Assembly (NCBI RefSeq): GCF_900162685.1
Contig: NZ_LT727828.1
Location: forward strand, 584,824-648,823
DNA length: 64,000 nt
DNA from: Terribacillus halophilus
Lineage (GTDB): Bacteria > Bacillota > Bacilli > Bacillales > Amphibacillaceae
Direction: 5' to 3'
Made by a program: the position numbers and the translations under genes. Positions 43,120 to 53,060 of the stretch are shown here, one piece after another. Numbering within the stretch: the first letter of the stretch is position 1; the number at the start of each line of letters is the position of its first letter. The notes below the pieces were generated by a model, which did not search any database, had not been told where the DNA came from, and worked only from the letters and a program-made list of their open reading frames with translations.

Positions 43120-44358
43120 ATGCCAGAGAAAGAAATGTTAGAAAAATATGCAGATGTTGCCTTGCGTACAGGTGTTAATATTCAAAAAGACCAGCCGCTG
43201 TTCATCATGGCGCCAATCAGCGGAGCGGATTTTGTCCGTTTGATCGCCAAACGCGCTTATGAACTCGGTGCCAGTGATGTACATATCAACTGGACAGATG
43301 ATACACTCACGCTTTTAAAATATACGCATCAATCAGAGGAAGAACTGACAGATATTCCAGATTGGGTGATTGAGCAGCGCGCTTATTACATGAAAAAAGG
43401 AGCTGCCTTGCTGCAAATTCGTTCCACTGATCCGGATCTTTTAAAAAATGTGGATGGGAATAAGGTTGCACAGGCAACGAGAGCAACAGCGCAAGCGTTG
43501 CAGCACCTGCGCAAATACACAATGAATGACATTATTCCTTGGACAATTATTACAATTCCAACTGATGCCTGGGCACAGAAAATCTTCCCAGGGAAATCTG
43601 CAGAAGATGCAACGCAGCTCCTGTGGGATTCTATCTTTAAAATTGTCCGTGTCGATCAAGAGGATCCTGTTCAAGCATGGAAGGAACATAATGCAACGCT
43701 GCATCATGCCCGTGATGTGCTAAACAAAAAGCGCTATAAAAAACTTCATTTCCAATCAGAAGGAACAGATTTAACAATCGGCTTGCCGGAAGGACATATT
43801 TGGAAAGGTGGCTCTTCGACTACAGAAGGCGGTACAGAATTTAATCCGAACATGCCGACAGAAGAAGTGTTCACACTGCCGCACAAATATGAGGTGGAAG
43901 GAACCGTTACGAGCAAGAAGCCGCTGATTTATGATGGCAATACGATTGATAACTTCACGCTTACTTTTAAAGGTGGCAAGGTTGTCGATTATAAAGCAGA
44001 AACAGGCCAAGAAACACTGAAGCACTTGCTGGAAACAGATGAGGGTGCATTGCATCTTGGTGAAGTGGCGTTGGTGCCGCATGAATCACCAATTTCCCAA
44101 TCTGGTCTGATTTTCTATAACACATTATATGATGAGAATGCATCCTGTCATGTTGCTTTAGGAAAAGCCTATCCAACAACATTGGAAGGCGGCTCATCTA
44201 TGAATGAAGAAGAATTGGATAAGCATGGTGTCAACGACAGCTTAACGCATACGGACTTTATGATCGGATCAGCAGATCTCGCAATCGATGGTGTTTTCGC
44301 AGATGGATCATCTGAACCTGTCTTCCGTAATGGAAGCTGGGCAATCAAATTTGATTAA
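43120..44358 (+). CDS. ampS: M29 family aminopeptidase, paralog 1
   Basis: The start is ATG 43120 after GGGAAGGATTGATTCCA. The 412-residue metalloaminopeptidase (AmpS/AmpT/PepS family) removes N-terminal residues from peptides in the cytoplasm using two metal ions. Conserved segments include FNPNMPTEEVFTLPHK with metal ligands, GEVALVPHESPISQSGLIFYNTLYDENASCH, HLALGKAYP-like HVALGKAYP and MIGSADLAIDG. A paralog of similar length lies at 58211. A terminator shared with recQ follows. Confidence 0.9.
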   Translation: MPEKEMLEKYADVALRTGVNIQKDQPLFIMAPISGADFVRLIAKRAYELGASDVHINWTDDTLTLLKYTHQSEEELTDIPDWVIEQRAYYMKKGAALLQIRSTDPDLLKNVDGNKVAQATRATAQALQHLRKYTMNDIIPWTIITIPTDAWAQKIFPGKSAEDATQLLWDSIFKIVRVDQEDPVQAWKEHNATLHHARDVLNKKRYKKLHFQSEGTDLTIGLPEGHIWKGGSSTTEGGTEFNPNMPTEEVFTLPHKYEVEGTVTSKKPLIYDGNTIDNFTLTFKGGKVVDYKAETGQETLKHLLETDEGALHLGEVALVPHESPISQSGLIFYNTLYDENASCHVALGKAYPTTLEGGSSMNEEELDKHGVNDSLTHTDFMIGSADLAIDGVFADGSSEPVFRNGSWAIKFD

Positions 44359-44360
44359 CT

Positions 44361-44405
44361 AAAAAAAGGGATTACGGCTTTGCAGCCAGTAATCCCTTTT
44401 TTTAT
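44361..44405. terminator. Bidirectional terminator between ampS and recQ
   Basis: AAAAAGGGATTAC and GTAATCCCTTTTT arms around GGCTTTGCAGCCA give T runs on both strands; it spans the end of recQ. Confidence 0.85.
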
Positions 44406-46519
44406 TCTAATATGCTGTTATGCACTAGTACAGCACGGATAGCATGGTAGTCACAAGGCACGTCCATTTGCTCCTTGATTTCCCGCAGCCTTGGAAGTTC
44501 TTCATGCAGCTTCAGTACATCCAACACCGCTGTCTCTTGTTCTTCTGAGAAGAACTGCTCCAAATCAAGTGCTTTTCCGTCAGCATATGCTTTAAACAAA
44601 TGATTGCTGACTGTCAGTGGAGTTAGATCTCTGTCTTTTGCAATGTCATTCAAAGAGCTTCCTTGTTCAAATGCCTCATAGCTTATCAGATGACTAGGTG
44701 TATCTTGCTTTTCTTGCAGCAATGGCTTTTTCGTTTGAACCGGAATAGCTTGTGATTGTTCATATTGTGCCAATATCTTGAGGAATTGCTCACCGTACTG
44801 TTCCATCCGTCTTTCTCCAATTCCCTTCACCTTCAGCATTTCCTGCTCGCTATGCGGTACAAACCGGCATAGCTCCTTTAACGTGGCATCCGAGAAAATG
44901 ACGTATGGCGGCAGGCCTTCTGCTAGGGCCAGTTCCTTTCGTAATTGACGTAGCTCCTGGAACAATGTTTCATCGTAATCTGCTTCTGCTGTATCCGTGG
45001 CTTTGACGATTTGCATCATCACTTTCTTTTCACCTTTCAGAATGCGTACCGCCTCATCTGTTAGAGTCAGCACCGGATATTTATCATCTGTAGGAGCAAG
45101 AATCATTTCAGCCGAAAGATAATGAATGAATTGCGTAATATCCTTTTCGGTACGATTTTTCATAATCCCGTACGTAGAAAGGGTTTCGAGACCAAATTGC
45201 TTGATGCGTTTGTCTTTCGATCCTTTCAGCACCTTAGCTACGAGTACGGCACCAAAGCGCTCGTTCATTCGTTTCACGCATGATAGGACCATTTGTGCTT
45301 CCTTCGTCATATCTGTTTTCTCGAATTCATTAAGGCAGTTGCTGCAACGGCCGCAATCCTCTGGAATGTGGGGATCTTGAAAGTAATTCAGCATATACGT
45401 TTGCAGACAGGACTGTGTATGACAGTAATTCATCATTTGCTGGAGTTTTTGGTATTCGGCTTGCGTATCGGATGCTGAATTCTCTATTAAAAATTTCAGT
45501 AAATGAACATCTTGGCCGGAGAAGAGAAGCACACAATCACTTGGCTCACCATCACGGCCAGCACGTCCGGCTTCTTGATAATAAGCTTCCATGTTCATCG
45601 GCAGCGCATAGTGCAGCACATAGCGCACATTACTTTTGTCAATTCCCATACCAAAAGCATTTGTAGCGACCATCACGCTTACCTCATCCCGAATGAAGGA
45701 GGATTGTGCTGCCTGACGATCTGCTTCGCTCATGCCAGCATGGTATTTAGCTGTTTTTACTCCTTGACGGTTGAGGAATTGGAAAAGCTGATCGACCAGC
45801 TTTCTAGTCGGTGCATAAATAATTCCCGTTTCGTGCTTTCGTTTTTGAATGAAGTCAAAGATATACCGTTCTTTATCTGCTCCTTTTACTACTTGAAACC
45901 GCAAATTCTCCCGCGCGAATCCGGTACGCACAGTATGATTTTCGTCTATTTGCAGCAGTCTTTGGATATCATCTGCAACTTGGGGTGTTGCTGTTGCAGT
46001 GAGTGCCATGACCGGTGGCCTTTCTGGCAGTTTATCCAGAATGGCAACAGCAGACCGATAGCTTGGGCGAAAATCATGTCCCCACTGAGAAATACAGTGG
46101 GCTTCATCGAATGCAACTAAGCTAATCGAGAGGTGGCGTATCGTTTGCAGAAAGCGCGGATTTTCTAAACGCTCCGGCGCTACGTATAGAAATGTGAATG
46201 CACCGTGCTCCGCTTGCTGCATCGTCCATTCCATTTCAGCAGCTTCTAATGTGCTGTTAACATAAGCAGCGGGTATATTCATTGCTGTTAGTGCATCAAC
46301 TTGATCCTTCATCAAGGAAATAAGGGGGGAGATGATTAAGGCGGTCCCTTGATTCAATAAAGCCGGCACTTGATAGCAGATTGATTTACCGCCGCCTGTT
46401 GGCATAATTGCTAACGTATTATGATGCTTCATAACATGTCCAATCACATCAGCTTGTCCGGTCCGAAAGGTGTCATAGCCATAATAATCTTTCAGTATTT
46501 GCTGGGCTGTAGCTTCCAC
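44402..46519 (-). CDS. recQ: ATP-dependent DNA helicase RecQ
   Basis: The start is GTG 46519, nine bases after AAAGG; the upstream ATG at 46546 has no ribosome binding site. The 705-residue protein has Walker A MPTGGGKSICYQ, DEAH in AFDEAHCISQWGHDFRPSY, the second RecA domain with RAGRDGEPS, the zinc-binding cysteine cluster (CRCSNC-type, GRCSNCLNEF), the RQC winged helix, an HRDC domain (YVIFSDATLKEL), and a C-terminal HTH-like extension (about 600-705). RecQ unwinds DNA in recombination repair, often with TopB. It is longer than B. subtilis RecQ (591). Confidence 0.94.
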   Translation of the reverse strand: MEATAQQILKDYYGYDTFRTGQADVIGHVMKHHNTLAIMPTGGGKSICYQVPALLNQGTALIISPLISLMKDQVDALTAMNIPAAYVNSTLEAAEMEWTMQQAEHGAFTFLYVAPERLENPRFLQTIRHLSISLVAFDEAHCISQWGHDFRPSYRSAVAILDKLPERPPVMALTATATPQVADDIQRLLQIDENHTVRTGFARENLRFQVVKGADKERYIFDFIQKRKHETGIIYAPTRKLVDQLFQFLNRQGVKTAKYHAGMSEADRQAAQSSFIRDEVSVMVATNAFGMGIDKSNVRYVLHYALPMNMEAYYQEAGRAGRDGEPSDCVLLFSGQDVHLLKFLIENSASDTQAEYQKLQQMMNYCHTQSCLQTYMLNYFQDPHIPEDCGRCSNCLNEFEKTDMTKEAQMVLSCVKRMNERFGAVLVAKVLKGSKDKRIKQFGLETLSTYGIMKNRTEKDITQFIHYLSAEMILAPTDDKYPVLTLTDEAVRILKGEKKVMMQIVKATDTAEADYDETLFQELRQLRKELALAEGLPPYVIFSDATLKELCRFVPHSEQEMLKVKGIGERRMEQYGEQFLKILAQYEQSQAIPVQTKKPLLQEKQDTPSHLISYEAFEQGSSLNDIAKDRDLTPLTVSNHLFKAYADGKALDLEQFFSEEQETAVLDVLKLHEELPRLREIKEQMDVPCDYHAIRAVLVHNSILE

Positions 46520-46634
46520 GTTCAAAATCCTTTCTTCGATCCTCATTATGTATAGCATAACATGATTACAGGCAAGTTCGCTTCTTAGTCGAAAAATCAA
46601 AAAACTGCCCGAATGGAACAGGCAGTTTCTTGTT

Positions 46635-47966
46635 TTATACTGTCGCCTCTGTTGTTGGGCGCTTTAATTCTATTTTAATTTTCTCCAAGCGATTATCACG
46701 CACTGATTCTACGGTGAAAAGCATATTTTCATATTCTACTACTGTATCCGCATCTTCATCTGGTATAGATCCTACACGATCGAGAATGAAACCTGCAATC
46801 GTATCAAAGTTTGGTACGTCGATGTCTGTATCGAAGAAATCGTTAAATTCATCAATCTGGAGAGAGCCATTCGCTAAATACGTATTATCATCAATACGTG
46901 TTAACTCTCCTTCAATCTCATCATATTCATCGTCGATATCTCCGACAATCTCTTCAATCATATCTTCCATTGTTACAATTCCGGAGAAGCCGCCGTACTC
47001 ATCGATTAAAATTGCTAGGTGATTATGTGTTTGCTGCAATTCCTTCAGCAGATCATCAATGTACTTCGTCTCAGGAACAAAATGTGCTTCGCGTAATATC
47101 GATTCAAGCCGGACGCCGTCAAACCCGTGCTCCCTGACTGCTTTGAAATAATCCTTAATATTCAATATACCAACGATCGTATCGCTGTCTGTCTGATAAA
47201 CAGGTATCCTGGAGTATTTTTGTTCAAGCAGGATATCCGCCAATTCGTCTGGCGGGGTATCAATGCTGAGTGTAAACGTATCTGTACGCGGAGTCATAAT
47301 TTCACGGGCAATCTTGTCATCAAGGTCAAATACACCTTTAATCATCCCAAACTCATCCGCATTCAGAATTCCTTCCTCCTGACCCGTCTGCGCTAGAAGC
47401 TTAATCTCTTCACGGGAGACTTTCTCAGCTTCCGCATTGTTTCCTACTCGTGTAATTTTAACGAGCATATTCGTGGAGAAGGATAGGAATTTTACAAACG
47501 GCATTGCGACCTTGCTAATAAATAGTATCGGTGTAACAGAGAATCTAGCTATCTTCTCCGCGTTTTGAAGGGCAACCCTTTTAGGGAATAACTCACCAAA
47601 CACAAGTGTCACATAAGACAGCAATATTGTAATGACTACAACACTAATTTGCTGCGCATAAGGGATATCTCCCAGCACGCCAGCAAACCGGTCGGCAAGA
47701 CCAGTAGCGGCAGAGGCACTGGAGAAGAATCCTGCCAGTGTAATACCAACCTGAATCGTCGCAATGAACTTACTTGGATCCGCGATTAGCTTCTCTAGCA
47801 TTGCTGCTTTGTTGTCGCCATCATCTGCTTGCTGTGAGATGCGGTTTTTATTTAGTGATACCAATGCAATTTCTGCTGCAGCAAAAAAAGCATTCAGTGC
47901 AGTTAAGATACCAATCAATACGAGCTGGAGTATAACTGGACTCCCAGGATCATCCGGACTATTCAT
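46635..47966 (-). CDS. CNNM/HlyC-CorC family membrane protein with CBS domains
   Basis: The start is ATG 47966 after AAAGGGAGAGATTTTATAC. The 443-residue protein has a DUF21/CNNM membrane domain (about 1-190, four TM helices, with LVLIGILTALNAFFAAAEIALVSL and the GFFSSASAATGLADRF region), two CBS domains (about 210-330, MTPRTDTFTLSID) and a C-terminal CorC_HlyC domain with IDEFNDFFD. Relatives such as YhdP/YqhB (MpfA) export magnesium; many are annotated as hemolysins without evidence. Magnesium efflux is a family-level inference. Confidence 0.88.
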   Translation of the reverse strand: MNSPDDPGSPVILQLVLIGILTALNAFFAAAEIALVSLNKNRISQQADDGDNKAAMLEKLIADPSKFIATIQVGITLAGFFSSASAATGLADRFAGVLGDIPYAQQISVVVITILLSYVTLVFGELFPKRVALQNAEKIARFSVTPILFISKVAMPFVKFLSFSTNMLVKITRVGNNAEAEKVSREEIKLLAQTGQEEGILNADEFGMIKGVFDLDDKIAREIMTPRTDTFTLSIDTPPDELADILLEQKYSRIPVYQTDSDTIVGILNIKDYFKAVREHGFDGVRLESILREAHFVPETKYIDDLLKELQQTHNHLAILIDEYGGFSGIVTMEDMIEEIVGDIDDEYDEIEGELTRIDDNTYLANGSLQIDEFNDFFDTDIDVPNFDTIAGFILDRVGSIPDEDADTVVEYENMLFTVESVRDNRLEKIKIELKRPTTEATV

Positions 47967-47994
47967 GTATAAAATCTCTCCCTTTAATAAACGC

Positions 47995-48030
47995 AAAAAA
48001 TGCGTATCTATAATATAGATTATACGCTTT
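47995..48030 (-). terminator. Terminator for the 59-residue gene
   Basis: On the minus strand GCGTATAATCTATA pairs with TATAGATACGC (one bulge), followed by ATTTTTT. It separates the small gene from the CNNM gene. Confidence 0.75.
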
Positions 48031-48087
48031 TTCTTCTAACAATCCAAAGCCTTTGCATGTATTGTAGTATATCCTTCAAATTGGGAA

Positions 48088-48267
48088 TTATTCCAAGCTT
48101 CGCAGCTGCTGCCGAAGCGTTTTTATTTCCATTTCAATTAGCTCTAACTGCTTTTCCATGTGTGATGCACCGGCTCCGCTTGCTGCCAGCTTATCAGCAT
48201 CAGCTGAAACGCTGCTATATGTCATTTTTAATTCGGCTAATCTTGCTTCCAAATCTTGTTTGTTCAT
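48088..48267 (-). CDS. Small coiled-coil protein, 59 residues (SE1832-like)
   Basis: ATG 48267 follows TAGAGGTGATGAC, and TAA is at 48088. The protein is two charged helices (MNKQDLEARLAELKMTYSSV and MEKQLELIEMEIKTLRQQL) joined by a short Ala/Gly/Ser loop, so it should form a helical hairpin. The size and pattern resemble the small SE1832-family proteins of Firmicutes, a memory-based match. No function is known. It has its own ribosome binding site and terminator, so it is probably real. Confidence 0.7.
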   Translation of the reverse strand: MNKQDLEARLAELKMTYSSVSADADKLAASGAGASHMEKQLELIEMEIKTLRQQLRSLE

Positions 48268-48329
48268 GTCATCACCTCTACACTAAGAATAGGAATAATA
48301 ATCCAATGCGTCAAGCGGGAGGGAAGGCA

Positions 48330-49169
48330 ATGCGTTTTATTCAAGAACACGATGCAAGCAGACTATTAGCGGCAGTTGAACCGCTGTTAGTACAGCATGA
48401 GGCAGAGAATAATTTACTCCTCGGTCTTTTAAGCAGAATAGCAGATGGAGAGGATATGGAAGCTTCCTTTGGATACGGCGAAAAAGACGGAGAAATACGA
48501 ACAGTTTTTCTGCATACAAAGGGTGAGCGTCTTATTTTATCTCACGGATTATTGTGGCAAGAGGCAGATGCAGTGCGACTGGTGGAATTTGTTCAGACAT
48601 TAACGCCAGATCTTCCAGGTGTGATTGGTCCAATAGTGCAAGCAAAGCAATTTGCACATGCTTGGCAGCAGCTGAGCGGTAAACAGTCAGAACTGCATAT
48701 GAACCAGTTTATTTATCAGCTTAATTACGTAGAGAATACAGGAAAAGCAAAAGGAGAAATACAAGTGGCGCGTTCTGCTGACTTCATCCTGTTGCGAGAT
48801 TGGCTTATACGATTTGGGAAAGAGTTGGGAGAAAAGAGAACAGAAGAGCAAGCAGATGCAACGATTGGCAGACTGATTTCACAGCAGAGAATGTACATTT
48901 GGAAGGTAGATGGCCAAACTGTCAGTATGGCGGGATGTTCGAGAGAAAGCAGGAACGGTATTGTAATCAATGCTGTTTTTACGCCGCAAGAACATCGGCA
49001 GCAAGGGTACGCACAAGCGCTAGTTGGACAATTATCAGCTAAATTGCTCCAAGATGGGAAGCATTTCTGCTGTTTGTTTACGGATGCCAATAATGATGGT
49101 CCAAACAAGCTCTACCAAAGAATCGGATATAAGCGGGTGGCAGAAAGCTGTGCGATTAATTTCACATAA
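48330..49169 (+). CDS. GNAT family N-acetyltransferase
   Basis: The start is ATG 48330 after GGGAGGGAAGGCA; the frame is open much further upstream, but that part is not protein-like. The 279-residue protein has a divergent N-terminal half and a C-terminal GNAT domain with the acetyl-CoA loop HRQQGYAQALVGQL preceded by INAVFTPQE, then TDANNDGPNKLYQRIGYKRV. Substrate unknown. The two-part structure (about 1-130 and 130-279) resembles proteins that bind acyl donors through tandem GNAT folds. A terminator shared with aroA follows. Confidence 0.85.
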   Translation: MRFIQEHDASRLLAAVEPLLVQHEAENNLLLGLLSRIADGEDMEASFGYGEKDGEIRTVFLHTKGERLILSHGLLWQEADAVRLVEFVQTLTPDLPGVIGPIVQAKQFAHAWQQLSGKQSELHMNQFIYQLNYVENTGKAKGEIQVARSADFILLRDWLIRFGKELGEKRTEEQADATIGRLISQQRMYIWKVDGQTVSMAGCSRESRNGIVINAVFTPQEHRQQGYAQALVGQLSAKLLQDGKHFCCLFTDANNDGPNKLYQRIGYKRVAESCAINFT

Positions 49170-49171
49170 AC

Positions 49172-49205
49172 AAGGACCGTCATGCATTTATGACGGTCCT
49201 TGTAG
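49172..49205. terminator. Bidirectional terminator between the GNAT gene and aroA
   Basis: AAGGACCGTCAT (49172-49183) pairs perfectly with ATGACGGTCCTT (49190-49201) around a 6-base loop. Confidence 0.75.
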
Positions 49206-49207
49206 TA

Positions 49208-50269
49208 TTAGATCTTGCCTTGGAAGCTGGCAAGCTCATTATAGAATGTATCGAATGTTGGAAGATCCATTTGCTGACCTGCATCAGATAGGGCAGCAGC
49301 TGGGTTCGGATGTACCTCTGCCATGACACCATCTGCTCCAACAGCTAAAGCTGCTTTCGCACAAGGAAGCATGATGTCTTTTCTGCCAGTAGAGTGCGTT
49401 ACATCGACCATGACAGGAAGATGTGTCTCTTGCTTCAGAATCGGTACAGCAGAGATATCAAGCGTATTGCGTGTTGCTGTCTCATATGTGCGGATACCGC
49501 GTTCGCAGAGGATGATTTGTCCGTTTCCTTCTGAATGTACATATTCAGCAGCAGCGATAAATTCTGCGACTGTTCCAGATAAAGCACGTTTGAGCAGAAC
49601 TGGTTTGTTGGTACGCCCCGCTTCTTTGAGCAATTCAAAGTTTTGGGCGTTGCGTGCGCCAATTTGAATGACATCGACATAATCAAGTGCTTTTTCGATA
49701 TCATGCGGTGTCACAATCTCACTAATAACAGCCAGGTCGTATTCATTTGCTGCACGCTTCAGAATCTCCAATCCTTCCACGCCCAGTCCTTGGAAGTCGT
49801 ATGGAGATGTGCGCGGCTTGAATGCCCCGCCGCGAAGCAATTTCAGTCCTTTGTTTTTCAAGGATTCTGCTACAGTGGCTACCTGGTCGTAGCTTTCGAC
49901 AGAACAAGGGCCGAAAACAAAACTGGCTTTACCAGTACCAATTTTTTCGCCTTTCAAATCGATAACGGTATCTTCATTCTTATAAGCGCGAGAAACGAGC
50001 ATTGGTCGCTTGCTTTCCGCTTCTTCTTCTTTTGTTTTGGCCTGCATAACTGCTTTAAAAATGGCGTCCATCGCGGCATCTCCAAGCACGCCAGATTCAT
50101 TCTGTGCTTTTAGTTCTGCAAGCAGCAGTTTTTCTGTTTCGCTGCGCTCACTCTCGGGAAGATCCTTCAGCTGCTGCCTCAAGCTTGCTTGGTCGTTCAA
50201 CAATTTCAACAGCTCAAAATGTGTTTGTTCATACTGCTTTTTCAGCTCCAAAACATTTGTTGTCTGCAT
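49208..50269 (-). CDS. aroA: DAHP synthase with N-terminal chorismate mutase-like domain
   Basis: The enzyme condenses phosphoenolpyruvate and erythrose 4-phosphate, the first step of the shikimate pathway. The catalytic domain (about 95-353) is canonical for the class I-beta type: [52 protein letters not shown]. The N-terminal AroQ domain (1-85) keeps the helical layout but not the usual active-site residues: LRxK at the first helix is LKKQ, and the NERGNVVKEI-type helix reads [10 protein letters not shown]. In B. subtilis this domain senses prephenate and chorismate. Mutase activity is probably lost here. RBS AAGGAGGATC precedes ATG 50269. Confidence 0.9.
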   Translation of the reverse strand: MQTTNVLELKKQYEQTHFELLKLLNDQASLRQQLKDLPESERSETEKLLLAELKAQNESGVLGDAAMDAIFKAVMQAKTKEEEAESKRPMLVSRAYKNEDTVIDLKGEKIGTGKASFVFGPCSVESYDQVATVAESLKNKGLKLLRGGAFKPRTSPYDFQGLGVEGLEILKRAANEYDLAVISEIVTPHDIEKALDYVDVIQIGARNAQNFELLKEAGRTNKPVLLKRALSGTVAEFIAAAEYVHSEGNGQIILCERGIRTYETATRNTLDISAVPILKQETHLPVMVDVTHSTGRKDIMLPCAKAALAVGADGVMAEVHPNPAAALSDAGQQMDLPTFDTFYNELASFQGKI

Positions 50270-50586
50270 AAATAGATCCTCCTTATAAGTATAAAATAGC
50301 TTTAACTTGCCTTCATTAGCCCATCCAGACGGAACCAGTTATCATACCTGCATGTATTCCAAGTTCCCGAAGAAATTGTTGCAAACTGCTTTCGTACTGA
50401 TACAGGTTAATGAAAAACTTCAGCATCAACATTGTTAGCTGGAATTAAAGCAATGTTGAAAATATTATCCCTATACTACATGCTTTTATAAATAAATACA
50501 AATGAAAGCCCAAAAGTATGCAGAAAAAAGGACGATAATACCAGATTCCCTTTTATCAATACTTATAGAAGGTTACAGCATAATAT
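50270..50586 (-). other. Intergenic region upstream of aroA
   Basis: These 317 bases contain no supported gene. On the minus strand TATACT lies about 20 bases before the aroA start, with no good -35. No T-box, riboswitch or hairpin terminator for the MFS gene was recognised, which is odd for a gene end. Confidence 0.5.
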
Positions 50587-51789
50587 TTATATTTTTTTTA
50601 CATGAAGTTTCTGTTTATCCTTACGCTGTTTGGCGAGATAATCCAACAGCGTAAACAGGAATACCAATAAAAACAGGAAACTCGACAGTTGGAACAAAAT
50701 AGCTGTCGAAACGTACTGATGGAAGATACCGAGAATAACAGCACTTAGACCGATACCAAAATCAATAGACGAATAGTACATGCCATTTGCAATACCGCTT
50801 CTTTCCACATCCGTCTTGGAAATCGTCCAAGCCTGCAGAGCGGGGATCATCGACCCGTAGCCAATTCCGAATAAAGCCCCAGATATAATGAAGTACCAAT
50901 TGGCTGTTGCCATACTAAGAATCCACATCGCGATAAAGGCAACGATGGCGCATCCCATGATTAACAGCCAAGGTCCTTTTGCATCGAATAAACGTCCTGT
51001 AAACGGTCTGCTGATTGTCGCACACAATGCATTGGTCAAATAAAAGAGAAATGTTCCGGTAAGCTGCTGTTCTTCTCCGAATAAGACAAGATAAGTAACG
51101 ATAGATCCGTATCCGAAAGATGTGAAGAAAGTGATGAGTACAGGATAAGCGCTTTTTTTCTCGATGAGAGAATGAAAAAAAGAAAATGTTGGTGGCTGGG
51201 CTTGGTTGCGAGCTAGAGATTCAGGTTCTGCGTAACGGGTAAGCGCCAGAAACAAAAAAGCAACAATGCCAAGCAAGATGGATACAGTGATAAGTGTACG
51301 AAAGCTGTAATTTTGGTAAAGGTAAATGCCGATACTTGGCGCCATAATCATTCCAATCGTGATGCTGAGACCAAAGTATCCCATTCCTTCACCGACTCGC
51401 TTTCTTGGGATTAAGTCGACAGCAGCTGTTCCGTTTGTCGTTGTGCTCCATCCCCAAGCTGCGCCGTGCAGAAAACGAAAAATTAATAGTAGTGTGACAA
51501 TTTGAGTGAAAGGATAAAGAATCGTACAAACGAGGAGCAGGAAGGAGCCGAATAGGATCAGCATCTTCCTTTTCTTCGTTAGTAAGACATGCCCGATAAA
51601 AGGACGAATCAGTATGGCGGCAATAGAAAATGTCGTTGTTACCAGCCCGACCTGCAAGCTGCTGCCGCCAATCGAAGCAATATAAGGCGGCAAATTAGGC
51701 AGCAGCATTTGAAAACTCATAAAAGTGAACAGGTTGCCAAGTAAGAGGAAAATGAAAGCCTTCGTCCATAAAGGAGGCTGCGTTGGCAT
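50587..51789 (-). CDS. MFS transporter (YwoG/YfhS-like size)
   Basis: The 400-residue protein has twelve TM helices. Motif A appears as GHVLLTKKRKML after helix 2, and FRFLHGAAWGWSTTTNGTAAVDLIPRKRVGEGMGYFG marks helix 4 and the following loop. The ATG at 51789 follows AGGAGGACACCAC. It lies 11 bases downstream of the AI-2E exporter gene, so they are probably cotranscribed. A drug/H+ antiporter role is the family-level expectation; substrate unknown. Confidence 0.82.
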   Translation of the reverse strand: MPTQPPLWTKAFIFLLLGNLFTFMSFQMLLPNLPPYIASIGGSSLQVGLVTTTFSIAAILIRPFIGHVLLTKKRKMLILFGSFLLLVCTILYPFTQIVTLLLIFRFLHGAAWGWSTTTNGTAAVDLIPRKRVGEGMGYFGLSITIGMIMAPSIGIYLYQNYSFRTLITVSILLGIVAFLFLALTRYAEPESLARNQAQPPTFSFFHSLIEKKSAYPVLITFFTSFGYGSIVTYLVLFGEEQQLTGTFLFYLTNALCATISRPFTGRLFDAKGPWLLIMGCAIVAFIAMWILSMATANWYFIISGALFGIGYGSMIPALQAWTISKTDVERSGIANGMYYSSIDFGIGLSAVILGIFHQYVSTAILFQLSSFLFLLVFLFTLLDYLAKQRKDKQKLHVKKI

Positions 51790-51800
51790 GTGGTGTCCTC

Positions 51801-52886
51801 CTATTCTGCTTGAGCAGATTTTTTGTTCAATCTAGAATTGACCCATTCATTATAAAAGTGGGTGATAATCGTCTTGCAAACTGCGTAAAACGGAATAACA
51901 AACAATAGCCCAAGGAAACCGGCCACATTTCCTGCAGCCAATATTAGCGTGATGACTGTCAATGGGTGAATGCTGAGCGCCTTACCCATGACATTTGGAG
52001 AAATCAAGTTTGATTCAATTTGCTGCGCAATCAGCATAACAACAGCTGCTAGTATCGCCAGTTTTGGTTCCTGGAAGAAACCGATAAGAATTGCTGGTAC
52101 AGCTGCTAAATAAGGTCCGAGAAACGGAATGACATTGAATACGAGACCGATAACGGCTAGTGTTAACGCATAGTCTAAACCGATAATCCAATAGCCAATG
52201 AAGAGCATGGTTCCCACACAAAAACTTACAAATAGTTGTCCTTGGATGAATGATGCCAGTGTGTGATTGACATCTTCTAACAGCTGTTTTACACTAGTTC
52301 CTTTTTTCTTATCAAAGAATTTTGTTATAAATGGAATCAATTTATCTCCGTCTTTAAGCATAAAGAATAAGAAAAAGGGTACTAGAACTAGGGTGAACAA
52401 GAAGCTGACCAAGCTAGAAATAAAGCCAATCAGATAACCAGGAATATCCTGTAATTTTGATTGTAAATCACTGGCATAGTTCTCAATAGAATTTTCCACT
52501 TGATCTGGCAAAGAGGAGTGATTGTTCTGCCAAAAATCAACAAGACCTGTAAGCTGGTTTGTTATCGCAGGGATGTTGCTTACAAGTGACTGGTATTGAT
52601 TCTGAACGATTGGGGCCGCAAATTTGTAGACAAGATAACCCAAGCCGATGAGCAGCAGGAATATTGTCAGGATGGCCACCCACTTAGGAAAGCGGATTTT
52701 CTCTAGCAGCAGCACAAGCGGCTTTGTAATGTAAAAGAGCAGGCCGGCTGCAATCATAGGAAATGCTATTGCACTTATGTAAGTAAATAGCGGCTGGAAA
52801 ATAAAATCGACTTTCGCGATTAAGAGAATCAGTGTGAAAGTCAGTACAGCGGCGACTAAGCCTTGAAACCATTTTTTCTGTGTCAA
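51801..52886 (-). CDS. AI-2E family transporter
   Basis: The 361-residue protein has about eight TM helices and the family core: a pair at the N-terminus, an extracellular loop (about 80-150), then VLVPFFLFFMLKDGDKLIPFI, GQLFVSFCVGTMLFIGYWIIGL, FNVIPFLGPYLAAVPAILIG and SPNVMGKALSIHPLTVI. Family members are PurR/YdiK-type exporters or Na+(Li+)/H+ antiporters as shown for some Bacillus relatives. The start is a TTG at 52886 with AAAGGTAC 13 bases upstream, so it is uncertain. It leads a two-gene unit with the MFS gene. Confidence 0.82.
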   Translation of the reverse strand: MTQKKWFQGLVAAVLTFTLILLIAKVDFIFQPLFTYISAIAFPMIAAGLLFYITKPLVLLLEKIRFPKWVAILTIFLLLIGLGYLVYKFAAPIVQNQYQSLVSNIPAITNQLTGLVDFWQNNHSSLPDQVENSIENYASDLQSKLQDIPGYLIGFISSLVSFLFTLVLVPFFLFFMLKDGDKLIPFITKFFDKKKGTSVKQLLEDVNHTLASFIQGQLFVSFCVGTMLFIGYWIIGLDYALTLAVIGLVFNVIPFLGPYLAAVPAILIGFFQEPKLAILAAVVMLIAQQIESNLISPNVMGKALSIHPLTVITLILAAGNVAGFLGLLFVIPFYAVCKTIITHFYNEWVNSRLNKKSAQAE

Positions 52887-53060
52887 TGTAAATCAGTACC
52901 TTTCCGCGTTTAATGATATAGCCTAGCATAGCATAGCGGGACGATGTCGTAACCTTTTATAAAAAGGATTTATTAAATTTCCAGTAAGGTGGAATTGTGC
53001 GCCATTTTCGGGCTGAATGTGGTAGGATATGACTATACTTATTTTCAGGAGGAAGCATAT

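Noticed and set aside
48000-48329. N-terminal extension of the GNAT protein by 110 residues
   Set aside because: The sequence overlaps a small gene on the other strand and is not conserved-looking; ATG 48330 has a good ribosome binding site.
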